Of a stretch of DNA of 64,000 bases, positions 26,724 through 34,627 are shown one piece after another. The stretch is from assembly GCA_017473615.1 (NCBI GenBank), contig JAFUKL010000015.1, positions 1-64,000 on the forward strand, written 5' to 3'. Positions within the stretch are counted from its first letter, which is position 1; each line of letters opens with the position of its first letter. This DNA comes from Muribaculaceae bacterium (lineage in GTDB: Bacteria > Bacteroidota > Bacteroidia > Bacteroidales > Muribaculaceae). The notes under the pieces were generated by a model. That model saw only the letters and a program-made list of their open reading frames with translations. It was not told the origin of the DNA and ran no database searches. The position numbers and the translations under genes were made by a program.

Positions 26724-29700
26724 TTATTTCTTTTCAAAAAAGTTTAGGACACGTTGCATCAAAGCATTGCGTTCACTTTCGTTTTCGATGACTTCAAAAG
26801 GTACTCCCATAACGAAAGTCCTGTATCCGTTCATGGATGCAGCCACACCGGCAGGAATGTTATTTTCAGAATACCGCAATACGGTTGCCCCGGTCTTGGT
26901 ATCAGCCGGATAAAGTGCATCAGGCGACTCTACCGCATAAATTTTGTCATTAGGTTTCATCTCAAACGTCCATTCACCTTCACCGCTTAACGGCTTATAT
27001 ACGCTCGGAACTGCATATACAGCTCCCTCAACGGCAGCCTGTCCCACTCTCCATTTATAGCCCAATACATTTGCGGCAAAAGTTTTTTCTTCTTCAACAG
27101 CATCTTTTTTGTCCCATATATCAGTAGCAATAAAAGACCCTGTAAGCATTACATTTCCTCCACTCTTAGTATATTCAGAAATTACATTCATCAGTTCCGG
27201 TGTCATTGTCTTATAACGATTTGGTACAGCACCGCGACCTATCTTTACTTCCTTTTGTTTACCCATGATTATATCCACCACAGGATATTCTCCGGCTGTT
27301 ACCATACCGTCTGTAAATGCTACCATACTGCTTGATACGAATGAATATCCTGCAGCCATCAAAGATGCACCATGTACCGATGGATAATCAAAAGTATTTC
27401 CGGCTATGACTTTGTCCTCATAATTAGAACGGCTTGCTCCGAAACCTGCGGCATCATCATCCATCCAAGGAATTTCACGACGGAATTCGAATTGTGAACC
27501 GATAAAACTTATATCATTCATATAAGGTACACCATGATCCCGTTCGTCATAGAAACCTGCTATTTCTCCGGCTTCGAACCAATCAGGAGCAGAAACACGG
27601 GTAAAGCCATTCACCACCATTACAGTACCCTTTGATTGCGGAGCTACTCCGAGCGACAATATCTCACTCGGGAAACTTTTACCGCCGTCATTCATAGCCA
27701 CGATCTTATAGCTGTGAATCAAATTATCATTTACATCCACAGTATATTGAGGTATCTCGGTCTTAGCAATTACCTTAAATGCTCCCTTTCCTATTCTTTC
27801 ATATACCAAATAGCTTGATGCATCGGAATTTACTGTCAACGTATCAGCAGTAGGTTTCCATGTCAACATAAATTTGCCCTTGCTCTGCGGTGCAATAGCA
27901 AAAGAATTGACAGGTAACGGTTGAACCATGTATGCACGACCGTCACGTTCAGCTATAAACTCAAGCATTCCCTTATATATGGCACGACTTACAGTGAAAC
28001 GGAACGTTGGGTCAAGACCATACTTCATATCGGCAAAATTCTGATGCGACAACAATTCAAGAAGCATTGTCGGCACTTCAGGTACACGAGCCTCGGCATA
28101 AGAGCGATCCCACATTCCGCGGCGCATCCATTGTGGTTCATACTGTTTTCTCACATCCTCTACGATATTAGTCATAATCTTATCCGTCAAGTCACGGGAT
28201 AATATGCGAGGTGTTCCATCGGCATACTTACCGAATTTCTTTGTCATATAAATTCCAAGTGTACCTATAATTGAGTCATTTGGAGTTGTTCCGGCATCGG
28301 TATGGAAAGCAAACGCCAAATCAACCGGGATATTCAAGCCTTCAGCTTTCGGACGCACTCTTGAGCCTCCGGCAAGATAATTCACCCAATGTCCTCTACA
28401 GCTGTAATCATCGGTATAGTCATTAACACCATTGGTAGGAGAATATACCGTATCAGGCATTCCCGCCCATTGCAGGAAATAACGTGCTCCCTCAGTGAAA
28501 CGCGGATAGCGGCTTAACTGCCAACGATAATCCACATCGGGCAATTCAATAGCTTGCGACTGTTTACTATCAGAACTTTTCACATTCTCGCTCATTGCTT
28601 GCACCTTGCGAGATACATTTCCCATACCGCCACCTATTTTTACAGCATCGGTTGTTATTACGCCTTTCTCCTTGGAATAATTGCTCACTTCCACAACAGC
28701 CTCGTTAAGTCCTGCTTTCAATGGGAAATGTCCAAGATACAGCCATGTACCTCCTCCCATTTTCTGATTAACTTTAAACGTCTTGGCACCGGCTTGGCTG
28801 TTCACTGTGTACAGCACTTCGCTCACGCTCTTAGGCTTGGTCACGTATGAAATATACACTGCATATTCACCATCGGCAGGTACTTCAGCATCCCATTTTG
28901 CCGTGGATATTTTCTTTTCATTCTTAGACGCCTTAACTTCACGATAAGTTCCTTCCTTGAAAGGATTCTCAAAATTGCGATACTCTTTACGATTATAAGC
29001 AAATCCGACGCCCTCACCATCTATCCATGCCTCGCCATGTTTCGGTTCGGAATATCCTTTATAGGCATATTCTCCATCGGCATCGATAATTTGCTCAAAT
29101 GTATTTATGTCACGCTCTCTCGGACTCATGACGTAAGCTCCGGCATTTTCAAGCATCGGCATAAGAAACGGCATCACATAGCTTTGAGTGTACAAGTCTT
29201 CTACTGTTTGGAAAATTCTTGCGCGCTGCCATTCCCATCGGTTCAACTTAGGTTCGAAATACCATCCGTGGCTCTGCCATAGTGCTATAATATTTCCACT
29301 AAGTCCCTTTTCATGGTTATCGTTAGGATCAAGTGAGGTTATGAAACGAGTATTCTTTTTTCTATACTTCTTTGAGAACACCGGCAAATATTTATTTGCA
29401 TCCACACCCTTGATTGTAAGTCTCACTTTATATGCCTTATATTTCGAAGGAAGCTCATTCAACACCAAACGTTTAGCTTCATCCAATGAAGTTTCTGTAA
29501 AAGGAACGTATGAGTAAATCTCATTTAAGTCAATGTTTACAGTTTTCTTTTTCTCATTGACAGTTGCGCTCAGCACTTTCACTTTTCCTATCTCCATTTT
29601 GCATGGGACAGTAGACTGTATTCTCACCTCAATACTGTCTTTCTGTTCTGAAGTCAGCGTTTTTTGAGCGTTAGCTCCGGTCAATCCCAGTAAGCCAACG

Positions 29701-29729
29701 GACAATAATGTCAAGAAAATCCTTTTCAT
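26724..29729 (-). CDS. Exported N-acetylmuramoyl-L-alanine amidase-like protein with golvesin-type insert and FN3 domain
   Basis: 1001 residues with a signal peptide (1-22, ending GANAQ). An Amidase_3-like catalytic fold appears split: IIALWQSHGWYFE near residue 148 (zinc-ligand His candidate), AFAFHTDAGT near 475 and the Glu-bearing TMLLELLSHQNFADM near 560. Between the parts lies a golvesin C-terminal/xanthan-lyase-type beta domain (about 230-370, AYVISYVTK-like strands). An FN3-like domain follows (about 620-710), then a C-terminal hydrolase-like region. Such proteins are often labelled xanthan lyase, but the amidase motifs and the operon suggest cutting peptide from MurNAc. First gene of the operon. 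Confidence 0.7.
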   Translation of the reverse strand: MKRIFLTLLSVGLLGLTGANAQKTLTSEQKDSIEVRIQSTVPCKMEIGKVKVLSATVNEKKKTVNIDLNEIYSYVPFTETSLDEAKRLVLNELPSKYKAYKVRLTIKGVDANKYLPVFSKKYRKKNTRFITSLDPNDNHEKGLSGNIIALWQSHGWYFEPKLNRWEWQRARIFQTVEDLYTQSYVMPFLMPMLENAGAYVMSPRERDINTFEQIIDADGEYAYKGYSEPKHGEAWIDGEGVGFAYNRKEYRNFENPFKEGTYREVKASKNEKKISTAKWDAEVPADGEYAVYISYVTKPKSVSEVLYTVNSQAGAKTFKVNQKMGGGTWLYLGHFPLKAGLNEAVVEVSNYSKEKGVITTDAVKIGGGMGNVSRKVQAMSENVKSSDSKQSQAIELPDVDYRWQLSRYPRFTEGARYFLQWAGMPDTVYSPTNGVNDYTDDYSCRGHWVNYLAGGSRVRPKAEGLNIPVDLAFAFHTDAGTTPNDSIIGTLGIYMTKKFGKYADGTPRILSRDLTDKIMTNIVEDVRKQYEPQWMRRGMWDRSYAEARVPEVPTMLLELLSHQNFADMKYGLDPTFRFTVSRAIYKGMLEFIAERDGRAYMVQPLPVNSFAIAPQSKGKFMLTWKPTADTLTVNSDASSYLVYERIGKGAFKVIAKTEIPQYTVDVNDNLIHSYKIVAMNDGGKSFPSEILSLGVAPQSKGTVMVVNGFTRVSAPDWFEAGEIAGFYDERDHGVPYMNDISFIGSQFEFRREIPWMDDDAAGFGASRSNYEDKVIAGNTFDYPSVHGASLMAAGYSFVSSSMVAFTDGMVTAGEYPVVDIIMGKQKEVKIGRGAVPNRYKTMTPELMNVISEYTKSGGNVMLTGSFIATDIWDKKDAVEEEKTFAANVLGYKWRVGQAAVEGAVYAVPSVYKPLSGEGEWTFEMKPNDKIYAVESPDALYPADTKTGATVLRYSENNIPAGVAASMNGYRTFVMGVPFEVIENESERNALMQRVLNFFEKK

Positions 29730-29807
29730 AAATGCTCCGTTTTTTATTTCTTAGCAATAGTTTCTACATTAAAATTTCAATTTCAAATACCTCTACGGCA
29801 ATTCATA

Positions 29808-29839
29808 CAAATGTAGTACATTATATTCACATTACGAAA
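29808..29839 (-). promoter_or_regulatory. Promoter of the peptidoglycan-scavenging operon
   Basis: Minus strand TTTC (29839-29836), 20 bp, then TACATTTG (29815-29808), close to the Bacteroidetes consensus. The predicted start is about 70 nt upstream of the ATG at 29729. No other -7 match is seen up to the terminator. Confidence 0.55.
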
Positions 29840-29840
29840 C

Positions 29841-29896
29841 AAAAACAGGCTTAATTGCTCAAATATAAACATATTTTAAGCATTAAGCCTGTTTTT
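29841..29896. terminator. Terminator after the kinase paralogue gene
   Basis: Long stem AAAAACAGGCTTAAT-T-GCT (29841-29859) against AGCATTAAGCCTGTTTTT (29879-29896), one bulge, with T runs in both directions. On the minus strand it ends the transcript of the kinase gene 105 bp upstream and insulates the operon promoter. Confidence 0.75.
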
Positions 29897-30000
29897 AGAA
29901 ATTGATTGAGGGAAAAATTTCCAAACAGTCACTTATGTTTCGTTATTTTCAACATCCCCCTAAAATATATATTCCCGATATATCGAATAGGAAGTTCTCT

Positions 30001-30840
30001 TTACCCGTTATCGGCATGATACTTTATCAAACCGGACAATGAACTTGCCTTTATATCATTAACCGTCACGCCCAACTCATCTGCAATATCCTTCAGCATT
30101 TCAGAGTACAAGCAAGCCACATCTCCCACAAAACTCACCGGGTAAGTTTTATAGTCATATTGCAATATATTTCTGACAAAGAACCGTTTAAGTTCGCCTC
30201 TCACCAAGCCATTTACATATTCATCATCAAGATGCTCCGACAAAAATACGGCATATTCATTCAACCATTTATTGGGTGAATTGGTGATATAAACTTCATC
30301 CATTATCTCATCCGGCGTTACCTTATAACGTTCATAGAACAGTTCATTTATATGGCTTGGAGCAAGACCTTTCAAGCAATCGCTTACAAATAATTTACCC
30401 AACGAGGAGCCACTACCTTCGTCTCCAAGGATAAATCCCAACGAACGCACCTGTTTCACGATATCCTTTCCATCATATTGGCATGAATTGGAGCCGGTAT
30501 CCAATATGCAGGCAATTCCTGAGTTTCCGTTCAGCAAACCTCTTGCCGCCCCAAGCAAATTGCTTTCTACCGTAACCGGAGTTTTAAATTGGGCAACAGC
30601 TGACGCCTCCACTATTTTCTTTTTCTCCATAGTGGTACATCCTGCGCAATAAATATTAACATGCTCCCAACGCCTCTTAAAAAATGTCTCAGGCAAGCCG
30701 AGCCTTATGGTATGGCTTATCTCGCGTCTTGACTGAAAGAATGGGTTGATACCTTCTGTAACTGCACTTTCTACAATATTTTCGCCATCTACCAAAGCCC
30801 ACACTGACTTTGTCGAACTACCTTCTACTATTATCCTCAT
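30001..30840 (-). CDS. Degenerate MurK/NAGK-like BadF-family protein
   Basis: 279 residues, same fold and length as murK (15475-16311), with conserved blocks GSNSCQYDGKDIV, GFILGDEGSG and KRFFVRNILQY. Key positions differ. The phosphate-1 motif reads VEGSSTK (E6 and S8 where MurK has D6 and G8). The candidate catalytic base is N94 (ESNLLGAAR) where MurK has D95. GTGSNS reads DTGSNS (D114). In human NAGK the equivalent of D95 is the catalytic base. It may be a pseudokinase, a sugar sensor, or a kinase with a changed mechanism. Monocistronic, with its own promoter and terminator. Confidence 0.75.
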   Translation of the reverse strand: MRIIVEGSSTKSVWALVDGENIVESAVTEGINPFFQSRREISHTIRLGLPETFFKRRWEHVNIYCAGCTTMEKKKIVEASAVAQFKTPVTVESNLLGAARGLLNGNSGIACILDTGSNSCQYDGKDIVKQVRSLGFILGDEGSGSSLGKLFVSDCLKGLAPSHINELFYERYKVTPDEIMDEVYITNSPNKWLNEYAVFLSEHLDDEYVNGLVRGELKRFFVRNILQYDYKTYPVSFVGDVACLYSEMLKDIADELGVTVNDIKASSLSGLIKYHADNG

Positions 30841-30883
30841 TATTATGATTATACTACTTTCCTCAATAAAATCACACTAACTG

Positions 30884-30915
30884 CAAAATTAGATATTTCT
30901 GCATAAATTATCAAC
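30884..30915 (-). promoter_or_regulatory. Promoter of the kinase-paralogue gene
   Basis: Minus strand GTTG (30915-30912), 20 bp, then TAATTTTG (30891-30884), matching TTG-N20-TAnnTTTG. The predicted start is about 37 nt before the ATG at 30840. The -33 box overlaps the stop codon of the upstream gene. Confidence 0.6.
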
Positions 30916-31505
30916 TATCGCTTATAATTCAGATAATACCAAGAATCTACTGACTTTCCATCCTTTGTACCGGGGGTAAATGGCGGTAAAGACTTTAATA
31001 CCGCTATTATCTCAGGCTTATATTCATCGACATAGCCGCATTCGGTAAATTGCACCCTGCCCACAGAGCCATCACTTTTCACCACTATACTGGCTCTGAA
31101 TTTTGCCTTTTCACCCTTTTTAGCCTTACGCAAGGCCTTTTTTAATATCTTTTTCAATTCTTTTTCTCCACTTGGGAACTTTGGAGTGGATTCTGTTTCA
31201 TTATCATCAAGAAACAATACTGCATCGGGGCTTGCACCTATTTCCTGTGGTATTTCCTCAGCCTTTGGCGCATCCTGCTTAGGTTGCTCCGTTTTCACCG
31301 GAACATCTTTCTTGGGGCTTACTCTCTTTGGTTCCTCTTTTTTTACTTCAGTTTTCACCTCCGGAGTATCAACAGCTATGGTATCTGCCACTTCCGGTAC
31401 GGTATCTTCAGTTCTCTTTACCGAACTGCTATCGCACGATACGACTAAAGGTAAAACCAATGCAAGCGATACGGCAAATACAGTAGTAATTCTTATTTTT
31501 TTCAT
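30915..31505 (-). CDS. TonB C-terminal-domain lipoprotein
   Basis: 196 residues. The N-terminus is a lipoprotein signal (positively charged start, hydrophobic core, lipobox LVVSC with Cys about residue 24) rather than a plain membrane anchor. A Lys/Pro/Glu-rich linker (about 35-105) follows. Residues about 130-196 form a TonB_C-like domain (ASIVVKSDGSVGRVQF, LKSLPPFTPGTKDGK, SWYYLNYKR). Classical TonB uses an N-terminal inner-membrane helix to reach ExbB/ExbD; a lipoprotein form is unusual, so energy transduction is doubtful. It lies downstream of nuoN, behind a hairpin. Confidence 0.75.
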   Translation of the reverse strand: MKKIRITTVFAVSLALVLPLVVSCDSSSVKRTEDTVPEVADTIAVDTPEVKTEVKKEEPKRVSPKKDVPVKTEQPKQDAPKAEEIPQEIGASPDAVLFLDDNETESTPKFPSGEKELKKILKKALRKAKKGEKAKFRASIVVKSDGSVGRVQFTECGYVDEYKPEIIAVLKSLPPFTPGTKDGKSVDSWYYLNYKR

Positions 31506-31533
31506 ATCTTAAAGTATTTAAGAGACAGCATAG

Positions 31534-31566
31534 AATGAGACAGTTGCTAATTGCAACTGCCTCATT
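31534..31566 (-). terminator. Hairpin ending the nuo-atp transcript
   Basis: Strong 14-bp stem (31534-31547 with 31553-31566, one G-U pair on the minus strand, 5-nt loop), 23 nt after the nuoN stop. There is no T tract, so it may stabilise the 3' end as much as terminate. Confidence 0.5.
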
Positions 31567-31588
31567 CCATTACCGTTTAATTTATTTC

Positions 31589-33058
31589 TTAGAATATATT
31601 GAACAAAGCAGATGATGTTTCTGCTGCATCCACCAAATAAGTGTAAATACAGCTGACAATACCTACCAACATAATGCCCAATACACATACAATCATCGCT
31701 AAACGTTCACTGCATGCACTCTTGAATGTTTCTATTGCCCCATTCTCACCCGGCTTGTTGATAAACATGGCTTTCACAACAAGCAAGTAGTAATAAAGTG
31801 ATATTATCGTATTTAACAAAGCAATAAGAACCAATACATATAATGCTACATCTCCGGTACTCAAAGCACCTGCAAAGATGAAGAACTTACTGAAGAATCC
31901 TGCAAATGGAGGAATACCCGCAAGCGAGAACATCGCAAGCATCATCGCAAACGATAGCCAAGGGTTTGTGCTGCGTAATCCGTCATAATCGCTCATCATC
32001 ACTTTACCGGTCTTGTTCTCTATCGCTCCTATTACGCCGAATGCAGCCAAGTTAGACAACACGTACACCAAAACGTAATACATCAACGAAGCAAGTCCCA
32101 TTTCATTGGCAGCTACCACTCCAAGCATTATGTATCCTGCTTGCGATACTGAAGAGAATGCCAAGAAACGTTTCATGTTACGCTGACGAATTGCGAACAA
32201 GTTACCTAAGATTATGGTCAAAACGATTAGAGCATACATCATCCATTTCCATGCCACGGTATATACCGAACCGAATACCTGTACCAAAATCACCATGAAT
32301 CCGAATGCAGCCGCACCCTTAGAAATAACTGACAGATAACCGGTCACAGGTGTAGGCGCACCTTGATAAACATCGGCAGTCCACAAGTGGAACGGAACAA
32401 GCGACAACTTGAATCCTACGCCTGCTATCACAAACGCTAACGCCACGATAAGCAGTGTTGAACTTTCGCCAAAAATCATCGCTGCAATATCAGAGAAATA
32501 CAACGACCCGCTCAAAGCGTAAACGAATGATAGTCCCATCATGAAAATTGCTGAAGAGAAGATCGCGGTAAACATATATTTTGCCGCCGCTTCATGACTT
32601 TCATAGCGGTTCTTCTCAAACGCTATCAATGCAGCCAACGGTAACGATGCAGTCTCAAGACCTATAACAAACATCAAGAAGTGACGCGCCGAAATCATAA
32701 AATACATACCGAACAATGTAATGAGCAGCAATTCATAAAATTCTCCGCGACGCACTGTCATATATTCACTGTTAGCCCACTTAACCGACTGTATCAATAC
32801 TATCAGCATACCGATATTCAATATAGCCTTTATGGCTACAGTTGCCTGAGTGTTTTCAAACATTCCGCCGAAAATAGAGCAACTCTCTTCGCAAAAGAAT
32901 ACATTTGCAATGGTGAACAAGCCGAAAACCACACAGGTGAACACCGGCAGAGCATTCTGTACTTTCTTTGACATGAATGTGTCATACAAAAATACCAATA
33001 AAAACACTGCTACCAGCCCTATTTCTTGCGGCATACTTAAAAATTGAGAATAATCCAT
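31589..33058 (-). CDS. nuoN: NADH-quinone oxidoreductase subunit N
   Basis: 489 residues, mostly membrane helices (about 14), an antiporter-like subunit of respiratory complex I. Family motifs are GVGFKLSLVPFHLWTADVYQGAPTP-type (visible near residue 215-240) and LAGIPPFAGFFSKF near 385; the helix lysines are present. It pumps protons together with NuoL and NuoM. Last gene of the interleaved nuo-atp unit, 35 bp downstream of nuoM, followed by a hairpin. Confidence 0.95.
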   Translation of the reverse strand: MDYSQFLSMPQEIGLVAVFLLVFLYDTFMSKKVQNALPVFTCVVFGLFTIANVFFCEESCSIFGGMFENTQATVAIKAILNIGMLIVLIQSVKWANSEYMTVRRGEFYELLLITLFGMYFMISARHFLMFVIGLETASLPLAALIAFEKNRYESHEAAAKYMFTAIFSSAIFMMGLSFVYALSGSLYFSDIAAMIFGESSTLLIVALAFVIAGVGFKLSLVPFHLWTADVYQGAPTPVTGYLSVISKGAAAFGFMVILVQVFGSVYTVAWKWMMYALIVLTIILGNLFAIRQRNMKRFLAFSSVSQAGYIMLGVVAANEMGLASLMYYVLVYVLSNLAAFGVIGAIENKTGKVMMSDYDGLRSTNPWLSFAMMLAMFSLAGIPPFAGFFSKFFIFAGALSTGDVALYVLVLIALLNTIISLYYYLLVVKAMFINKPGENGAIETFKSACSERLAMIVCVLGIMLVGIVSCIYTYLVDAAETSSALFNIF

Positions 33059-33093
33059 TTCTGTTCTTTTTTTATTTCAACATTACAAATTTA

Positions 33094-34599
33094 TCAGAAA
33101 GCTCCCAACGCCTTGATTATAGGAGCAAAACTGTCATAAATAATCTCATTAAAGAAGTTCGGGAAACATCCTAATCCTGCCACACACACGATAAGTGTGA
33201 TTACAGCAAACTTCTCATGCCATACAGCATCGGTCAACGTGCGGTGATGCTCGTCATGAACCGGTCCGTACAACATCTTACCCACTACACGCAAGATATA
33301 TACTGCAGTAATTACAATCGCAGTACATGCCATGATGGTTAATACGCGATGGAACAAATCGGCATGAGCAAATGAACCCACAAAGATTGTCATTTCGGCA
33401 ACAAAACCACTGAAACCCGGCAAACCAAGGTTGGCAAGACCTGCTATCACATAGCCCACGCCCAAGAACGGCATTATCTGCATAAGTCCGCCCATCTTAC
33501 GAATATCACGAGTATGAGTACGTCCGTAAATCATACCGATTAGCGCAAAGAACAGAGCTGTCATCAAACCGTGAGAAAGCATCTGCATTATTGCACCGGT
33601 CATAGCAGTGGTATTAAGCATCAAAATAGCAAAAAGCACCATACCGCAGTGGCTCACCGAAGAATACGCATTGATGTACTTCAAGTCGGTCTGCACACAT
33701 GCGCTGAACGCTCCATAAACAACACTTATACCGGTCAACACCAAGAAAATCCAAGCCAATTCATTAGCCGCATGAGGCATCAGATAAATAGCTATACGGA
33801 AACATCCGTAACCTCCTAATTTCATCAATACACCTGCGTGCAACATTGACACTGCAGTCGGCGCCGATGCGTGACCGTCAGGACTCCATGTGTGGAACGG
33901 GAACATAGCTCCAAGTACACCGAAACCTACAAATGTCATAGGGAACAAGAAATATTGCCATTCATGAGGTATTGCATTATTTCTTGCTATTTCAAGCAAG
34001 TTCATTGTCAAGTTTCCGTCGGCTGAAGAATGGAAATAAACACCTATAATACCCAGCATCAACAATGCCGATGCACCCATAAGCATCAACGTAAGTTTCA
34101 TAGCCGAATAGTTCTTGTTTCCGCTACCCCATACTCCAATTAACAAATACATCGGAATAAGAGCTACTTCATAGAACATGAACATAGTGAACAAATCGAT
34201 TGCAATGAAGAAACCGAATACACCTGTCGACAACAACCAGAACCACATGAAGTATTCGCGAGGAAGAGGATCCATATTCCATGATGCAAACACGCCGGCA
34301 AACACTATCACGCAGGACAGCAGCAGCATCGCCACAGATATACCGTCAACTCCAAGCGAAAGCTTGATGTTCATAGGTTCAAACCACATCCAGTCTCCAC
34401 AGAAGAGCATTTCATCGGCCACTCCTGCCGCTCTCAATTGCAAGAACTCTACAAGCAGATATACGCCCAATGCCATCAACACGGTAGCACCTATGACAGA
34501 CACCGCTCTCACCTGCTTAATATTCTTACATATCGCCAACCCTGCCAATGTAAGCACCGGAATTACGACGAAATAAATCAATATATTTTCCCAAATCAT
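33094..34599 (-). CDS. nuoM: NADH-quinone oxidoreductase subunit M
   Basis: 501 residues with about 14 membrane helices. Signature stretches are MFYEVALIPMYLLIGVWG near 140, FPFHTWSPDGHASAPTAVSMLHAG near 240 (seen in part) and LPGFSGFVAE near 410. It is a proton-pumping antiporter-like membrane subunit of complex I. It sits 28 bp downstream of nuoL and 35 bp upstream of nuoN. Confidence 0.95.
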   Translation of the reverse strand: MIWENILIYFVVIPVLTLAGLAICKNIKQVRAVSVIGATVLMALGVYLLVEFLQLRAAGVADEMLFCGDWMWFEPMNIKLSLGVDGISVAMLLLSCVIVFAGVFASWNMDPLPREYFMWFWLLSTGVFGFFIAIDLFTMFMFYEVALIPMYLLIGVWGSGNKNYSAMKLTLMLMGASALLMLGIIGVYFHSSADGNLTMNLLEIARNNAIPHEWQYFLFPMTFVGFGVLGAMFPFHTWSPDGHASAPTAVSMLHAGVLMKLGGYGCFRIAIYLMPHAANELAWIFLVLTGISVVYGAFSACVQTDLKYINAYSSVSHCGMVLFAILMLNTTAMTGAIMQMLSHGLMTALFFALIGMIYGRTHTRDIRKMGGLMQIMPFLGVGYVIAGLANLGLPGFSGFVAEMTIFVGSFAHADLFHRVLTIMACTAIVITAVYILRVVGKMLYGPVHDEHHRTLTDAVWHEKFAVITLIVCVAGLGCFPNFFNEIIYDSFAPIIKALGAF

Positions 34600-34627
34600 T
34601 TTTCTAAATATTAAGACCGTTCCTAAA

